A DNA stretch of 64,000 bases. It comes from Shouchella xiaoxiensis. Lineage in GTDB: Bacteria > Bacillota > Bacilli > Bacillales > Bacillaceae_D. Location: assembly GCF_016907895.1 (NCBI RefSeq), contig NZ_JAFBCV010000012.1:78146-142145 (forward strand), read 5' to 3'. Positions 16,074-25,359 of this stretch are shown one piece after another (position 1 is the stretch's first letter; each line of letters opens with the position of its first letter). The translations under genes and the position numbers were made by a program. The notes beneath the pieces are model-generated. The model was not told where the DNA came from. It made no database searches and saw only the letters and a list, made by a program, of their open reading frames with translations.

Positions 16074-19000
16074 ATGCGTTTCACAGGGTTACCAACGAAG
16101 CAGGGATTGTATGATCCTGCATTTGAACATGATAATTGTGGGATTGGCTTTCTTGCTCATATCAAAGGAGAAAAATCGCATAAGGTCATCCGAGACGCTT
16201 TAAATATGCTTGAGAATTTGGAGCATCGAGGCGGGCAAGGAGACGAAGTCAATACGGGTGATGGGGCAGGTATTTTAGTGCAGCTTCCACATCAATTCTT
16301 TGTAAAACAAACATCTTTTAACCTTGGTGAAGCAGGGACGTACGCTGTTGGAATGCTGTTTTTACCGCAAGATGCAGAAGAGCGGCAACAGGTGAAAATA
16401 CATTTGGAGCAGCTAGTAGTTGAAGAAGAGCTTACGTTGTTAGGATGGCGGGAAGTCCCATTTGATGACTCAATGTTAGGCAATGCTGCCCATAAGTCGA
16501 TGCCAGTAATAGAGCAGCTATTTGTTTCTTCACAAAAAGAAATGAACTCAATTGAATTTGAACGTCAGCTCTATGTTGTTCGAAAAAAAGCAGAACATTC
16601 AATTAAAGTGTCACTCAACCAGTCTTTTTATTTTACGAGTTTTTCCAGTCGTACGATTGTTTATAAAGGGATGCTAACAACAGCCCAAGTTCGGTTATTT
16701 TATTTGGATTTAGTTGACCCAGCTTTTCAATCGGCATTAGCGCTTGTTCATTCGCGCTTTAGTACAAATACGTTTCCGAGCTGGGAACGGGCGCATCCAA
16801 ACCGATATATGATTCACAACGGTGAAATTAATACAATTAAAGGAAATGTCAACTGGATGCATGCACGAGAGGCAAAGTTTGCAAGCGAGGTCTTTGGTGA
16901 GAAGCTCGACCAAATTCATCCGATCATTGATCAAGATGGTAGCGATTCATCGATGTTTGACAATATGCTTGAATTTCTTTCATTATCTGGCAGGTCAATG
17001 GCTCATTCAGCCATGATGATGGTGCCAGAGCCGTGGCAGAATGATCAGGAAATGGACCCTGCGAAACGTGCTTTTTATCAATATCATAGTACGTTAATGG
17101 AACCGTGGGATGGCCCAACAGCCATCGTGTTTACCGATGGTGAAAAAATTGGCGCTACACTTGATCGCAATGGTTTAAGACCATCGCGCTATTATGTAAC
17201 AGATGATGATTATATTGTGATGAGTTCTGAAGTTGGCGTGTTAGATTTCCTTCCTCATACGATTGTAAAAAAAGAGCGGCTTCACCCTGGTCAGCTCCTG
17301 CTTGTTGATTTGACTGAAGGCCGTATTATTCCAGATTGTGAGGTTAAACAAGAAATTGCAGCTGATAAACCATATCAAGAGTGGGTTGAGCAACACTTGC
17401 TCCATCTTGATGATGTGCTGGAATCAGGTGACGTAGTTGAAAAAAATGAAGCAGAGAAGCTATTGGAAAAACATCGCGTATTTGGCTATACGTATGAAGA
17501 GTTAAATAAAATGCTGTTACCGCTTATAAAAGAAGAAAATGATCCTGTTGGTTCAATGGGCTACGATTCCCCCCTTGCTGTTCTATCAAAAAAACCGCAG
17601 CTGCTGTACAACTATTTTAAACAATTGTTTGCGCAAGTGACGAATCCACCAATTGACGCAATTCGAGAAAAAGTTGTTACAGCAAAAGGGACAACGATTG
17701 GGAGAGAGCTTAATTTATTATCTCCGCAACCAGAGAGCTGTCGCCATATTTATTTACCGACACCACTTCTTAACAATGAAGAATTGGCAAAGCTACGAGC
17801 AAATAAAATGTCTGATTTTCAAATTAAGACCATTCCGATTTTATTTCAAGCTGATCATAAGGAGAGTGGCTTAGAAGAAGGTTTAGCTAAGTTGTTTGCC
17901 AGTGCAGATCAAGCAATAAAAGCAGGGGCAACATTATTGCTTTTAAGTGATCGAGAGCTCTCCGCTACGCTTGCGCCGCTACCGGCGTTGCTAGCTGTGT
18001 CAAGTTTGCATCACCATCTCATTCGAACAGGTACACGAACGGATGTAAGCATTATTCTTGAATCAGGTGAACCAAGAGAAGTTCATCATCATGCGGTATT
18101 GCTTGGTTATGGTGCAGATGCGATTAATCCATATCTCGTGTTTGATACGATTAATGAATGGATTGAACATGACCATCTACCTGATTTTCATTATGTCGAA
18201 GCGTGTAAACGATATATAACTGGCGCTACAAATGGGTTAATGAAAGTATTGTCAAAAATGGGGATCTCAACAATTCAAAGTTATAAAGGGGCCCAAATCT
18301 TTGAAGCAGTTGGTATTCATCCTGATGTGATTGAGCGTCATTTCACATGGACTGCTTCAAGAATCGGCGGGATAGGCCTTGCTGAGATGGCGAAGGAAAT
18401 ATTGACACGTCATCAACATGCATTCTCAACGCAAGCGGGCGATGATGGCGAGCTTGAGGCAGGGGATGATTTGCAGTGGAGAAGAGACGGTGAGCCGCAT
18501 CAATACAACCCTCACACCATTCATATGCTGCAACATGCTTGCCGTACTGGAAATTATAAATTGTATAAACAGTATACAGATGCCATTAATGAGCAAACGA
18601 GTAAGCAAACAACATTAAGAGGGTTGCTGCAATTTAAAAAACAAGCAAGTCCTATTGCTATCGATGAAGTGGAACCTGCTTCGAACATTGTCAAGCGCTT
18701 TCGGACAGGGGCGATGTCTTACGGGTCTATTTCTAAAGAAGCCCATGAAACATTAGCGATTGCGATGAATCGTCTTGGTGGAAAAAGCAATACAGGCGAA
18801 GGTGGCGAAAATTCAGATCGATTTACACTGGATGACAATGGGGATTCCCGTCGCAGTGCGATTAAACAAGTTGCTTCGGGACGCTTTGGTGTGACAAGCC
18901 ACTATTTAGTAAATGCGGATGAGATTCAAATTAAAGTGGCACAAGGAGCAAAACCTGGTGAAGGTGGACAGTTACCTGGTCAGAAAGTTTATCCATGGAT

Positions 19001-20639
19001 TGCAGAAGTACGTGGTTCAACAACCGGCGTAGGGTTAATTTCACCACCGCCTCATCACGACATCTATTCGATTGAAGATTTAGCTGAGCTTATTCACGAT
19101 TTGAAAAACGCCAATCCTTCTGCGAAAGTTAGCGTAAAGCTTGTTGCAGGAACAGGCGTTGGAACAATTGCGGCTGGCGTTGCCAAAGGAAGTGCCGATG
19201 GCATTATCATTAGCGGCTATGACGGTGGAACCGGAGCAGCAGCGCGAACAAGTATTAAACATACGGGACTTCCGTGGGAAATCGGACTAGCGGAAACACA
19301 TCAAACGTTGCTACTAAATAATCTTCGTCAACGCGTAACGCTTGAAACGGACGGCAAGCTAATGACTGGAAAAGATGTCGTCATTGCCGCTCTACTTGGA
19401 GCGGAAGAGTATGCTTTTTCAACCGCCCCACTAGTTGTGTTAGGCTGTGTGATTATGCGCGTTTGTCACTTAGATACTTGCCCGGTCGGAATTGCTACGC
19501 AAAACCCAGAACTTCGGAAGAAATATACGGGGGAAGCGGATCATATCGTCCATTTCATGAATTTTATTGCTGAAGACATGCGCGAAATTATGGCGGAATT
19601 AGGGGTAAAATCAATTGATGAATTAGTTGGAAGAACCGATTTGTTAGAACAAAAGCAGAGTGTGTCAAATGAAAAAGCTAACACAATTGATTTATCGAGC
19701 TTACTCTTTCTACCGAGTATCGATGAAGGTGTTAAGCGCATACGAACAAAAGCACAAGATCATAAGCTAGATCAGTCACTGGATCACAGAGAATTGCTTT
19801 CAGCTGCACAACCTGCTTTAACCAAACGAGAGAACATTAGCTACAGAACTGAAATTAAAAACACCGATCGGGTTGTTGGAACGATTGTTGGTAGTGAGCT
19901 AAGCAAGCGTTTTGGCAAAGAGGGACTTCCTGATGAGACGATTTCGTTTTCGTTCTCAGGATCTGCAGGACAAAGCTTTGGCGCTTTTGTTCCACGAGGA
20001 ATGTCCTTGTATTTAGAAGGCGATGCCAACGATTACACAGGCAAAGGACTTTCAGGAGGGAAAATCGTCGTTTATCCTCCTAAAGATGTGCCATTCATAG
20101 CGAAAGATAACGTTATCATAGGTAATACCTCTTTTTACGGAGCGACAGGAGGGCAAGCATTTATTGCTGGTCAAGCTGGAGAACGGTTCTGCGTTCGAAA
20201 TTCTGGTGCTGATGTTGTCGTTGAAGGAATGGGAGATCATGGCCTTGAATATATGACTGGTGGTACATGCATCGTGCTTGGAAGTGTTGGTAAAAACTTT
20301 GCTGCAGGTATGTCTGGAGGACTCGCGTATGTCTATGATCCAGAAAAGCACTTTCAAAAAAAATGCAATCAAGAAATGGTTTTGTTGGAACAGTTAAATG
20401 GGGAAGATGAAGAGGTTGTTTACAAGTTCATTCAGTCACACTATGACTACACGGACAGTGATCAAGCGAATCACATTCTTTCAAATTGGGATCAAACCAA
20501 AAATCATTTTATTAAAGTGATTCCGAAAGATTTTAAAGAAATGATCGCTACAATAAAGCAACGACAGCAAGAAGGTTTAACGGAAGCGGAAGCGGCGATG
20601 GCGGCTTTTGATGACAAGATGACAGCTGGCTCAAATTAA
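16074..20639 (+). CDS. gltA: Glutamate synthase (NADPH), large subunit
   Basis: A 1521-residue subunit that makes glutamate from glutamine and 2-oxoglutarate. The N-terminal Ntn amidotransferase is exposed by cleavage before Cys22 (HDNCGIGF). A central domain follows, then the FMN-binding synthase barrel (KRFRTGAMSYGSISKEAHE; GEGGENSDRF) with the [3Fe-4S] cysteines in LGCVIMRVCHLDTCPVG near residue 1125, and the C-terminal beta-helix (GSAGQSFGAFVPRGMSLYLEGDANDY). Length equals that of B. subtilis GltA. The ATG at 16074 follows GGGAGAGAGGGGTG. gltB follows with a hairpin between. Confidence 0.97.
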   Translation: MRFTGLPTKQGLYDPAFEHDNCGIGFLAHIKGEKSHKVIRDALNMLENLEHRGGQGDEVNTGDGAGILVQLPHQFFVKQTSFNLGEAGTYAVGMLFLPQDAEERQQVKIHLEQLVVEEELTLLGWREVPFDDSMLGNAAHKSMPVIEQLFVSSQKEMNSIEFERQLYVVRKKAEHSIKVSLNQSFYFTSFSSRTIVYKGMLTTAQVRLFYLDLVDPAFQSALALVHSRFSTNTFPSWERAHPNRYMIHNGEINTIKGNVNWMHAREAKFASEVFGEKLDQIHPIIDQDGSDSSMFDNMLEFLSLSGRSMAHSAMMMVPEPWQNDQEMDPAKRAFYQYHSTLMEPWDGPTAIVFTDGEKIGATLDRNGLRPSRYYVTDDDYIVMSSEVGVLDFLPHTIVKKERLHPGQLLLVDLTEGRIIPDCEVKQEIAADKPYQEWVEQHLLHLDDVLESGDVVEKNEAEKLLEKHRVFGYTYEELNKMLLPLIKEENDPVGSMGYDSPLAVLSKKPQLLYNYFKQLFAQVTNPPIDAIREKVVTAKGTTIGRELNLLSPQPESCRHIYLPTPLLNNEELAKLRANKMSDFQIKTIPILFQADHKESGLEEGLAKLFASADQAIKAGATLLLLSDRELSATLAPLPALLAVSSLHHHLIRTGTRTDVSIILESGEPREVHHHAVLLGYGADAINPYLVFDTINEWIEHDHLPDFHYVEACKRYITGATNGLMKVLSKMGISTIQSYKGAQIFEAVGIHPDVIERHFTWTASRIGGIGLAEMAKEILTRHQHAFSTQAGDDGELEAGDDLQWRRDGEPHQYNPHTIHMLQHACRTGNYKLYKQYTDAINEQTSKQTTLRGLLQFKKQASPIAIDEVEPASNIVKRFRTGAMSYGSISKEAHETLAIAMNRLGGKSNTGEGGENSDRFTLDDNGDSRRSAIKQVASGRFGVTSHYLVNADEIQIKVAQGAKPGEGGQLPGQKVYPWIAEVRGSTTGVGLISPPPHHDIYSIEDLAELIHDLKNANPSAKVSVKLVAGTGVGTIAAGVAKGSADGIIISGYDGGTGAAARTSIKHTGLPWEIGLAETHQTLLLNNLRQRVTLETDGKLMTGKDVVIAALLGAEEYAFSTAPLVVLGCVIMRVCHLDTCPVGIATQNPELRKKYTGEADHIVHFMNFIAEDMREIMAELGVKSIDELVGRTDLLEQKQSVSNEKANTIDLSSLLFLPSIDEGVKRIRTKAQDHKLDQSLDHRELLSAAQPALTKRENISYRTEIKNTDRVVGTIVGSELSKRFGKEGLPDETISFSFSGSAGQSFGAFVPRGMSLYLEGDANDYTGKGLSGGKIVVYPPKDVPFIAKDNVIIGNTSFYGATGGQAFIAGQAGERFCVRNSGADVVVEGMGDHGLEYMTGGTCIVLGSVGKNFAAGMSGGLAYVYDPEKHFQKKCNQEMVLLEQLNGEDEEVVYKFIQSHYDYTDSDQANHILSNWDQTKNHFIKVIPKDFKEMIATIKQRQQEGLTEAEAAMAAFDDKMTAGSN

Positions 20640-20652
20640 ACCATAGACAAAG

Positions 20653-20680
20653 GAAAAGAGCGCGAATAGCAGCTCTTTTC
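20653..20680 (+). terminator. Intercistronic hairpin between gltA and gltB
   Basis: GAAAAGAGC (20653-20661) pairs with GCTCTTTTC (20672-20680), with a short T run inside the right arm. It may lower gltB expression relative to gltA or stabilise the gltA message. Confidence 0.5.
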
Positions 20681-20703
20681 TGCTAAAGAAAGGGGTGGAG
20701 TAA

Positions 20704-22188
20704 ATGGGTAAGCCTACTGGATTTTTAGAATACAAACGGGAAGCACCACCAAAACGTGACCCATTTGAACGAACAAAGAATTGGCAGGAGTTTCAAATTC
20801 ACTTACCTGAAAAAACGTTACAAGAGCAAGGTGGACGATGTATGGATTGTGCCATTCCATTTTGCCAAGCAGGAACAGATATGATTGGTTCTGGAGAAAT
20901 TGGCTGTCCTGTCCATAACTTAATTCCAGAGTGGAATGAACTCGTTTACCGTGGAAAGTGGAAGGAAGCTCTCGCTCGATTGCATAAAACAAATAACTTC
21001 CCTGAATTCACAGGAAGAGTTTGTCCGGCTCCATGTGAAGGTTCTTGTACAGTAGCAATTGATGCGGATGCGGTTACGATTAAATCGCTTGAGTATCATA
21101 TTGTCGAACGAGGGTTTAATGAAGGTTGGATAAAAGCAAATCCGCCATTAAAACGAACAGGAAAAACGGTCGCTGTTATTGGGTCAGGACCGGCTGGGTT
21201 AGCAGCGGCTGCACAATTAAACAAAGCGGGTCACCTTGTTACGGTTTTCGAGCGAGAAGACCGTATCGGTGGATTACTCACTTATGGTATTCCTGATGTA
21301 AAGCTTGCTTATTCTATAGTGGAAAGAAGAGTCCAATTATTAAAAGAAGAGGGAATTACATTCAGGGTTAACATTGAAATTGGAAAGGATGTTCATGCGG
21401 CAGAGCTTGAAGAGCAGTTCGATGCGGTTATTCTAGCAACTGGATCAACAAAGCCACGTGAAGTCGATCATGAGGGTCGAGAGTTAGATGGCATTCATTA
21501 TGCGATGGACTTTTTAACAGCCAATACAAAAAGTTTATTGAATTCCAATCATCAAGATGAAAACTACATTTCTGCTAAAGGAAAGCATGTAATCGTCATC
21601 GGTGGAGGCGACACAGGAGCAGACTGTATTACAACCTCTATTAGACATGGAGCAGCTACGGTTACACAGTTTGATATTAACAAGCAAAAAGGTTTCGAGC
21701 GAGAAGTGAATAATGCGTGGCCGCTCTTTCCAATTATTCACACAACGGAAGATGCACATAAAGAAGCCAAGGCCGTTTATGGAAAAGATCCACGGGCCTA
21801 TAAATTACAAACAAAGCGATTTATAAGTAATGACAATGGACAGTTAGTTGGGGTAGAAACGATTGAGGTAAAGACGGAGTGGGTCGAGGGACAAAAAGTA
21901 AGAACGGAAATTCCAAACACCGAAAAGACATGGGAAGCGGATCTTGTGCTGTTAGCTATTGGGTTCAGCGGACCAGAAAAAGAGTTACTCGCACAATTAA
22001 ACGTAGCGACTACATCAAGACAAACGGTTGCTGCGGACTATGGCACCTATCAAACGTCTAAAGAAGGAGTATTTGCAGCAGGTGACAATCGCAGAGGGCA
22101 AAGCTTAGTAGTCTGGGCGATTCATGAGGGACGAGAAGCGGCAAGGGAATGTGACCGTTTTCTTATGGGGACAACACGATTACCTTAA
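20704..22188 (+). CDS. gltB: Glutamate synthase, small (beta) subunit
   Basis: A 494-residue FAD/NADPH subunit that feeds electrons to GltA. N-terminal [4Fe-4S] ligands lie in GGRCMDCAIPFCQAG, IGCPVHNLIPEW and GRVCPAPCEGSCT. The FAD-binding loop is VIGSGPAGLAAAAQL (near 158), the NADPH loop VIGGGDTGADC (near 298), and the C-terminal FAD motif EGVFAAGDNRRGQSLVVWAI. It starts at ATG 20704 with GAAAGGGGTGGAGTAA upstream. Confidence 0.97.
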   Translation: MGKPTGFLEYKREAPPKRDPFERTKNWQEFQIHLPEKTLQEQGGRCMDCAIPFCQAGTDMIGSGEIGCPVHNLIPEWNELVYRGKWKEALARLHKTNNFPEFTGRVCPAPCEGSCTVAIDADAVTIKSLEYHIVERGFNEGWIKANPPLKRTGKTVAVIGSGPAGLAAAAQLNKAGHLVTVFEREDRIGGLLTYGIPDVKLAYSIVERRVQLLKEEGITFRVNIEIGKDVHAAELEEQFDAVILATGSTKPREVDHEGRELDGIHYAMDFLTANTKSLLNSNHQDENYISAKGKHVIVIGGGDTGADCITTSIRHGAATVTQFDINKQKGFEREVNNAWPLFPIIHTTEDAHKEAKAVYGKDPRAYKLQTKRFISNDNGQLVGVETIEVKTEWVEGQKVRTEIPNTEKTWEADLVLLAIGFSGPEKELLAQLNVATTSRQTVAADYGTYQTSKEGVFAAGDNRRGQSLVVWAIHEGREAARECDRFLMGTTRLP

Positions 22189-22272
22189 TTTTTCAACTTT
22201 TTATGTCATTTCCTTCTAGTCAAATGTCGTTACTCATGTAATAATGATGAAAACGTCACGGGAGAGGGTGGT

Positions 22273-22914
22273 GTGGGATTGGTTAAAGCGTATATAAACC
22301 ATTTAGTGATGATTGCGATAACGTTGGTTTCTTTTAATCTATCATTCTATGATGAGTGGGCCGATAAACAATCAGCACACAACCCGTTTGACAAACTAAA
22401 GCACGTCTCAGACAAAGCGCATGTGTATAAAGCGGAAGTGGATGAATTCGATTTACTTCCCTCTGTGATTGGTTATCCAACACAATATGCTGATATTGAT
22501 TTAACGCCTCATTGGTTAACAGAGACCATGATCATGGATGAAGCGTATAAGCAGTGTTTGCAAAAGTTTGGTGAAAGTATTTCCCAGAAGATTGAGCCCG
22601 CTTTTAAAGAAGAAATTTTACCAGAATTAAAACAGGCCGTTTCGCAATTGTTTGGAACGAGTTCATTTTATGATTTGGACGATATTGGCGTAACTCATAC
22701 GCCTTCTGCTGGTCGCGGAGAAAAAATAATGCATGTATATAACCGATCAACGGGTGATGACTTGCTTCGCTTCCACGTGCGTATTGATCGACCTCCAAAG
22801 AAAGGGCATGTGTTTCAATTTCATTATCACGTGCCTAAAGATAACTACGATGAACATCATGAACTAGGCTCTATTTACTGGGGCAAAAATGAACCTCCGC
22901 TATATTCAGCGTGA
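22273..22914 (+). CDS. ypjP: YpjP-like protein
   Basis: A 213-residue protein of unknown function resembling YpjP of B. subtilis. It has an N-terminal hydrophobic segment (about residues 5-26, signal or anchor) followed by a soluble, acidic and histidine-containing domain that ends LGSIYWGKNEPP. The start is uncertain: GTG at 22273 is close to the GGAGAGGGTG site, and a TTG at 22279 is the alternative. It is followed by two small membrane proteins and kapB on the same strand. Confidence 0.75.
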   Translation: MGLVKAYINHLVMIAITLVSFNLSFYDEWADKQSAHNPFDKLKHVSDKAHVYKAEVDEFDLLPSVIGYPTQYADIDLTPHWLTETMIMDEAYKQCLQKFGESISQKIEPAFKEEILPELKQAVSQLFGTSSFYDLDDIGVTHTPSAGRGEKIMHVYNRSTGDDLLRFHVRIDRPPKKGHVFQFHYHVPKDNYDEHHELGSIYWGKNEPPLYSA

Positions 22915-23024
22915 GGTTTTATTTGTGACGAAAAATGTCGTACTTTTTTCGTGTTTTTGTTACCGCTTTGCTCAAACTTTTGGTACAGTTAAAAGAGGAT
23001 TATGGTGAGTGGAGGCGTTTTTTA

Positions 23025-23279
23025 ATGGAGTCAGAAAATAACATGAAAAAAAGAAAACCACTTTGGTTAAAGTGGATCATTGGTCTAATTTTTGCATATG
23101 TTGGGTTGCTCGTATTGGTTTTAGCAGCGGCTATCGTAACGATGACCGGAACGTTTACGCTGATTGTGTTAGAGTTATTTATTGAAAATCAGTCATTACG
23201 TGATTTTAATGAGCAATATTTGGTTCCTGCATCTGAGTTCTCATGGAACTTATTTACACGTTTGGTTCCTGGTCTTTAG
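23025..23279 (+). CDS. Small membrane protein, 84 aa, unknown
   Basis: Begins MESENNMKKRKPLWLKW with positive-inside residues, then one long or two closely spaced hydrophobic helices (about 17-55), then a polar C-terminus NEQYLVPASEFSWNLFTRLVPGL. The start at 23025 is chosen for the GGAGG at 23011-23015; upstream frames lack a ribosome site. The stop is 2 bases before the next start, so the two small proteins are probably coupled. No family recognised. Confidence 0.6.
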   Translation: MESENNMKKRKPLWLKWIIGLIFAYVGLLVLVLAAAIVTMTGTFTLIVLELFIENQSLRDFNEQYLVPASEFSWNLFTRLVPGL

Positions 23280-23281
23280 AA

Positions 23282-23470
23282 ATGGCAACCTCGACTGAAT
23301 GGATGTTTATGGCTTTATTGCTTGTATGTTTTATTAGTGCTGGCATATTTGGTGGGATTTCACTATGGTCACTAATGAAGCAACGAACCAAGCCGTTGTA
23401 CTGGAGCGTACCGCTAGCGGTGTTAAGTGCTCTATCTTTTATAATCATTATGTTTTACTTTCTTCTTTGA
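23282..23470 (+). CDS. Small two-helix membrane protein, 62 aa, unknown
   Basis: Two hydrophobic helices (about residues 7-30 and 40-62) separated by a basic loop WSLMKQRTKPLYW. It starts 2 bases after the previous stop without its own ribosome site, so translational coupling is likely. kapB begins 7 bases after its end. Not recognised. Confidence 0.55.
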   Translation: MATSTEWMFMALLLVCFISAGIFGGISLWSLMKQRTKPLYWSVPLAVLSALSFIIIMFYFLL

Positions 23471-23477
23471 GGAGTGA

Positions 23478-23852
23478 ATGGAATTGGAAATCGTTCGAGC
23501 AAAATACAAAACGGGTCGTTACATTGGTAAATTAATTGAGATGAAAGAAGAGGAGAACCGGGCTTTGTTTCAAGTTTTAGCGGTTGAAACGCACCCCCAA
23601 CAAGGGGATTTGCATCAGCCAAAGCAAATTGATGTTCCGCTCTTTCATCAACGAAAAGCGTTAGCTTATTTGGAAAAAACATGGGTGCCGTCCTCGACCG
23701 TTAAACCATACAATGGAGATCTACCGGATTATAAACAGTCGTTAGAATTGGCTTTGAATGCCGCGAAAGACAAGGTAAGAAATGATCATTCTCAGTGGGG
23801 GCAAGCAAGTCTTCAATTACTCGATGAGTTAGAACATGAATACCGCCTATAG
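23478..23852 (+). CDS. kapB: KapB-like kinase-associated protein
   Basis: A 124-residue small beta-barrel (SH3-like) protein of the KapB family. Signature regions are VRAKYKTGRYIGKLIEM, VLAVETHPQQGDLHQP, FHQRKALAYLEKTWVP and KPYNGDLPDYKQSLELAL. In B. subtilis KapB is needed for sensor kinase KinB to feed the sporulation phosphorelay and is encoded beside kinB; no kinase gene lies near it here. The protein has no lipobox. The ATG follows GAGGAGTGA. It ends in a terminator convergent with dapA. Confidence 0.82.
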   Translation: MELEIVRAKYKTGRYIGKLIEMKEEENRALFQVLAVETHPQQGDLHQPKQIDVPLFHQRKALAYLEKTWVPSSTVKPYNGDLPDYKQSLELALNAAKDKVRNDHSQWGQASLQLLDELEHEYRL

Positions 23853-23853
23853 T

Positions 23854-23893
23854 AAAAAAAAGAGTGACTCCATTAGGAATCACTCTTTTTTTA
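23854..23893. terminator. Bidirectional terminator
   Basis: A 13-base inverted repeat with outer A and T tracts (about 23854-23867 and 23880-23892), between convergent kapB and dapA. The dapA stop codon lies in its right edge. Confidence 0.85.
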
Positions 23894-24775
23894 TGTTGTT
23901 TGAGGTACAAATGGTGCAATAATTGGTTGTAAAACGCTTTTTTCAACGTCTGTTAACGCTAGCAATGGTAATCGGACGGCGCCGCTTGGAAGACCATACG
24001 CCTCTAGGGCAGCTTTTACAGGTGCCGGACTTGGGGCCATGAACATAGCTTGCATAACGGGGAAAAGTTTACTATGTTGTGCCGCTGCTTGTTTTATTTG
24101 ACCCGATTCAAAAGCTGCAATCATTTGTTTCATCTCTGAACCGACAATGTGTGAGGCTACGGAAACTACGCCAGCTCCGCCCACAGCAAGGATAGGAAGT
24201 GTTAAAGAATCGTCACCGCTGTAAACGAGGAAATCTGCTGGAGCTTGATGAATTAACGCGGATATTTTATCGACATCTGCGCTGGCTTCTTTTATCGCAA
24301 AGACATTTGAGTGGGTTGCAAGCCTAAGCGTTGTTTCAATGCTCATATCTACACCTGTCCGTCCTGGAACGTTGTAAAGCATAACTGGAAGAGGTGTTGC
24401 GTCTGCCACTTGCATCATGTGCTGGTACAAACCTTCTTGTGAAGGCTTATTGTAGTATGGAGCAACTACCATAATTCCATCTGCCCCTAGTTGATAAGCT
24501 TCTTGTGCTAATTCAACAGAGAGAGCTGTATTGTTCGAGCCTACTCCTGCAATTACTTTCATTTTTCCTGAAGCATGTTGAATGGCTGTCTGCAGCATGG
24601 ACCTTTTTTCCTCGTTTGTTAAGGTTGGCACTTCTGCAGTTGTTCCGTTGATGACAAGCGTATCTGTACCTGTTTCGTATAGGTGGTCAATTAAATTCAT
24701 TGTACCGGTTATGTCGAGTTTTCCATCATTAGTAAAAGGGGTAATCATAGCAGTCATTAATTGTCCAAAATTCAT
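23891..24775 (-). CDS. dapA: 4-hydroxy-tetrahydrodipicolinate synthase DapA
   Basis: A 294-residue class I aldolase condensing pyruvate with aspartate semialdehyde, leading to lysine, diaminopimelate for the wall and dipicolinate for spores. Motifs are LVINGTTAEVPTLTNEEK, YYNKPSQEGLYQHM, PVMLYNVPGRTGVDM (catalytic Tyr), the Schiff-base lysine in FAIKEAS and VYSGDDSL. The ATG follows GTAGGAGGATTTTAA. It stands alone and is preceded by a lysine riboswitch, so this copy is lysine-controlled. Confidence 0.95.
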   Translation of the reverse strand: MNFGQLMTAMITPFTNDGKLDITGTMNLIDHLYETGTDTLVINGTTAEVPTLTNEEKRSMLQTAIQHASGKMKVIAGVGSNNTALSVELAQEAYQLGADGIMVVAPYYNKPSQEGLYQHMMQVADATPLPVMLYNVPGRTGVDMSIETTLRLATHSNVFAIKEASADVDKISALIHQAPADFLVYSGDDSLTLPILAVGGAGVVSVASHIVGSEMKQMIAAFESGQIKQAAAQHSKLFPVMQAMFMAPSPAPVKAALEAYGLPSGAVRLPLLALTDVEKSVLQPIIAPFVPQTT

Positions 24776-24807
24776 TTAAAATCCTCCTACTTGAACGGTG
24801 AGAGCAA

Positions 24808-25035
24808 TAAAAAAACAACAATGAAGGGCTCATTGCTGCACTAGGTCAATCAAATACCTAGGTTGAGATAGCCCACCATACGAATGTATGACAGTGCTGA
24901 TCTTTTTTAGAATCAGCCCCAATAAGCATAACTGTGGGTTCATGCTTATTTCGGCAATCACGCCTTTCTAACCACATCATAAGAGCCCAAACTCTTCAAT
25001 GGTTATACTTATCGATCATGCACCTCTACTCGAAA
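24808..25035 (-). promoter_or_regulatory. Lysine riboswitch (L box) with terminator, upstream of dapA
   Basis: Read on the minus strand it contains the L-box elements in order: AGAGGTGC (25027-25020), the GGCGTGATTGCCGAAAT turn (near 24960), a long P4-type stem (ATAAGCATGAACCCACAGTTATGCTTAT), and GTGGGCTATCTC (24876-24865). A terminator stem CAATGA/TCATTG (24835-24819) with a T run (to 24808) follows, overlapped by a competing CCTAGGT/ACCTAG-type pairing. Lysine binding should favour the terminator and stop dapA expression. The family is well established; the pairing was checked only by eye. Confidence 0.92.
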
Positions 25036-25088
25036 CACCTGTTCAGTTTATGGGTTAACTCTATCAAATCCTCGGTTTGTTTGCAACT

Positions 25089-25241
25089 TTAATTTTGTTT
25101 GTTACGGCGATAGCTTTGCAAGCAGTTTAATAAAGTATCAAGCTCCTGCGAGCATTTTACCGTTTTGGAAGCAGTCATGCCAAATTTACTAGCAATCATA
25201 TGCATTTCACTGCGTTTCACTTCAATATCAATATGAATCAT
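25089..25241 (-). CDS. Spo0E-like aspartyl-phosphate phosphatase, 50 aa
   Basis: A 50-codon gene encoding MIHIDIEVKRSEMHMIASKF followed by a SQELDTLLN motif, the defining signature of the Spo0E family. The family forms a two-helix hairpin that dephosphorylates Spo0A~P and delays sporulation. The ATG at 25241 has GGAGTTG upstream; the TAA is at 25089-25091. The gene lies on the same strand just upstream of the dapA riboswitch. Easily missed because of its size. Confidence 0.82.
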   Translation of the reverse strand: MIHIDIEVKRSEMHMIASKFGMTASKTVKCSQELDTLLNCLQSYRRNKQN

Positions 25242-25359
25242 TTTTCAACTCCGCTTGTCCGTATTTACACCCAACTGCTATTATAGCTTGATTCGCCAAG
25301 AAGAAAAAGGACTTAGCAAAACTAGTCAAATAAAAGGTATTTTAGTCATTATTCGACAA

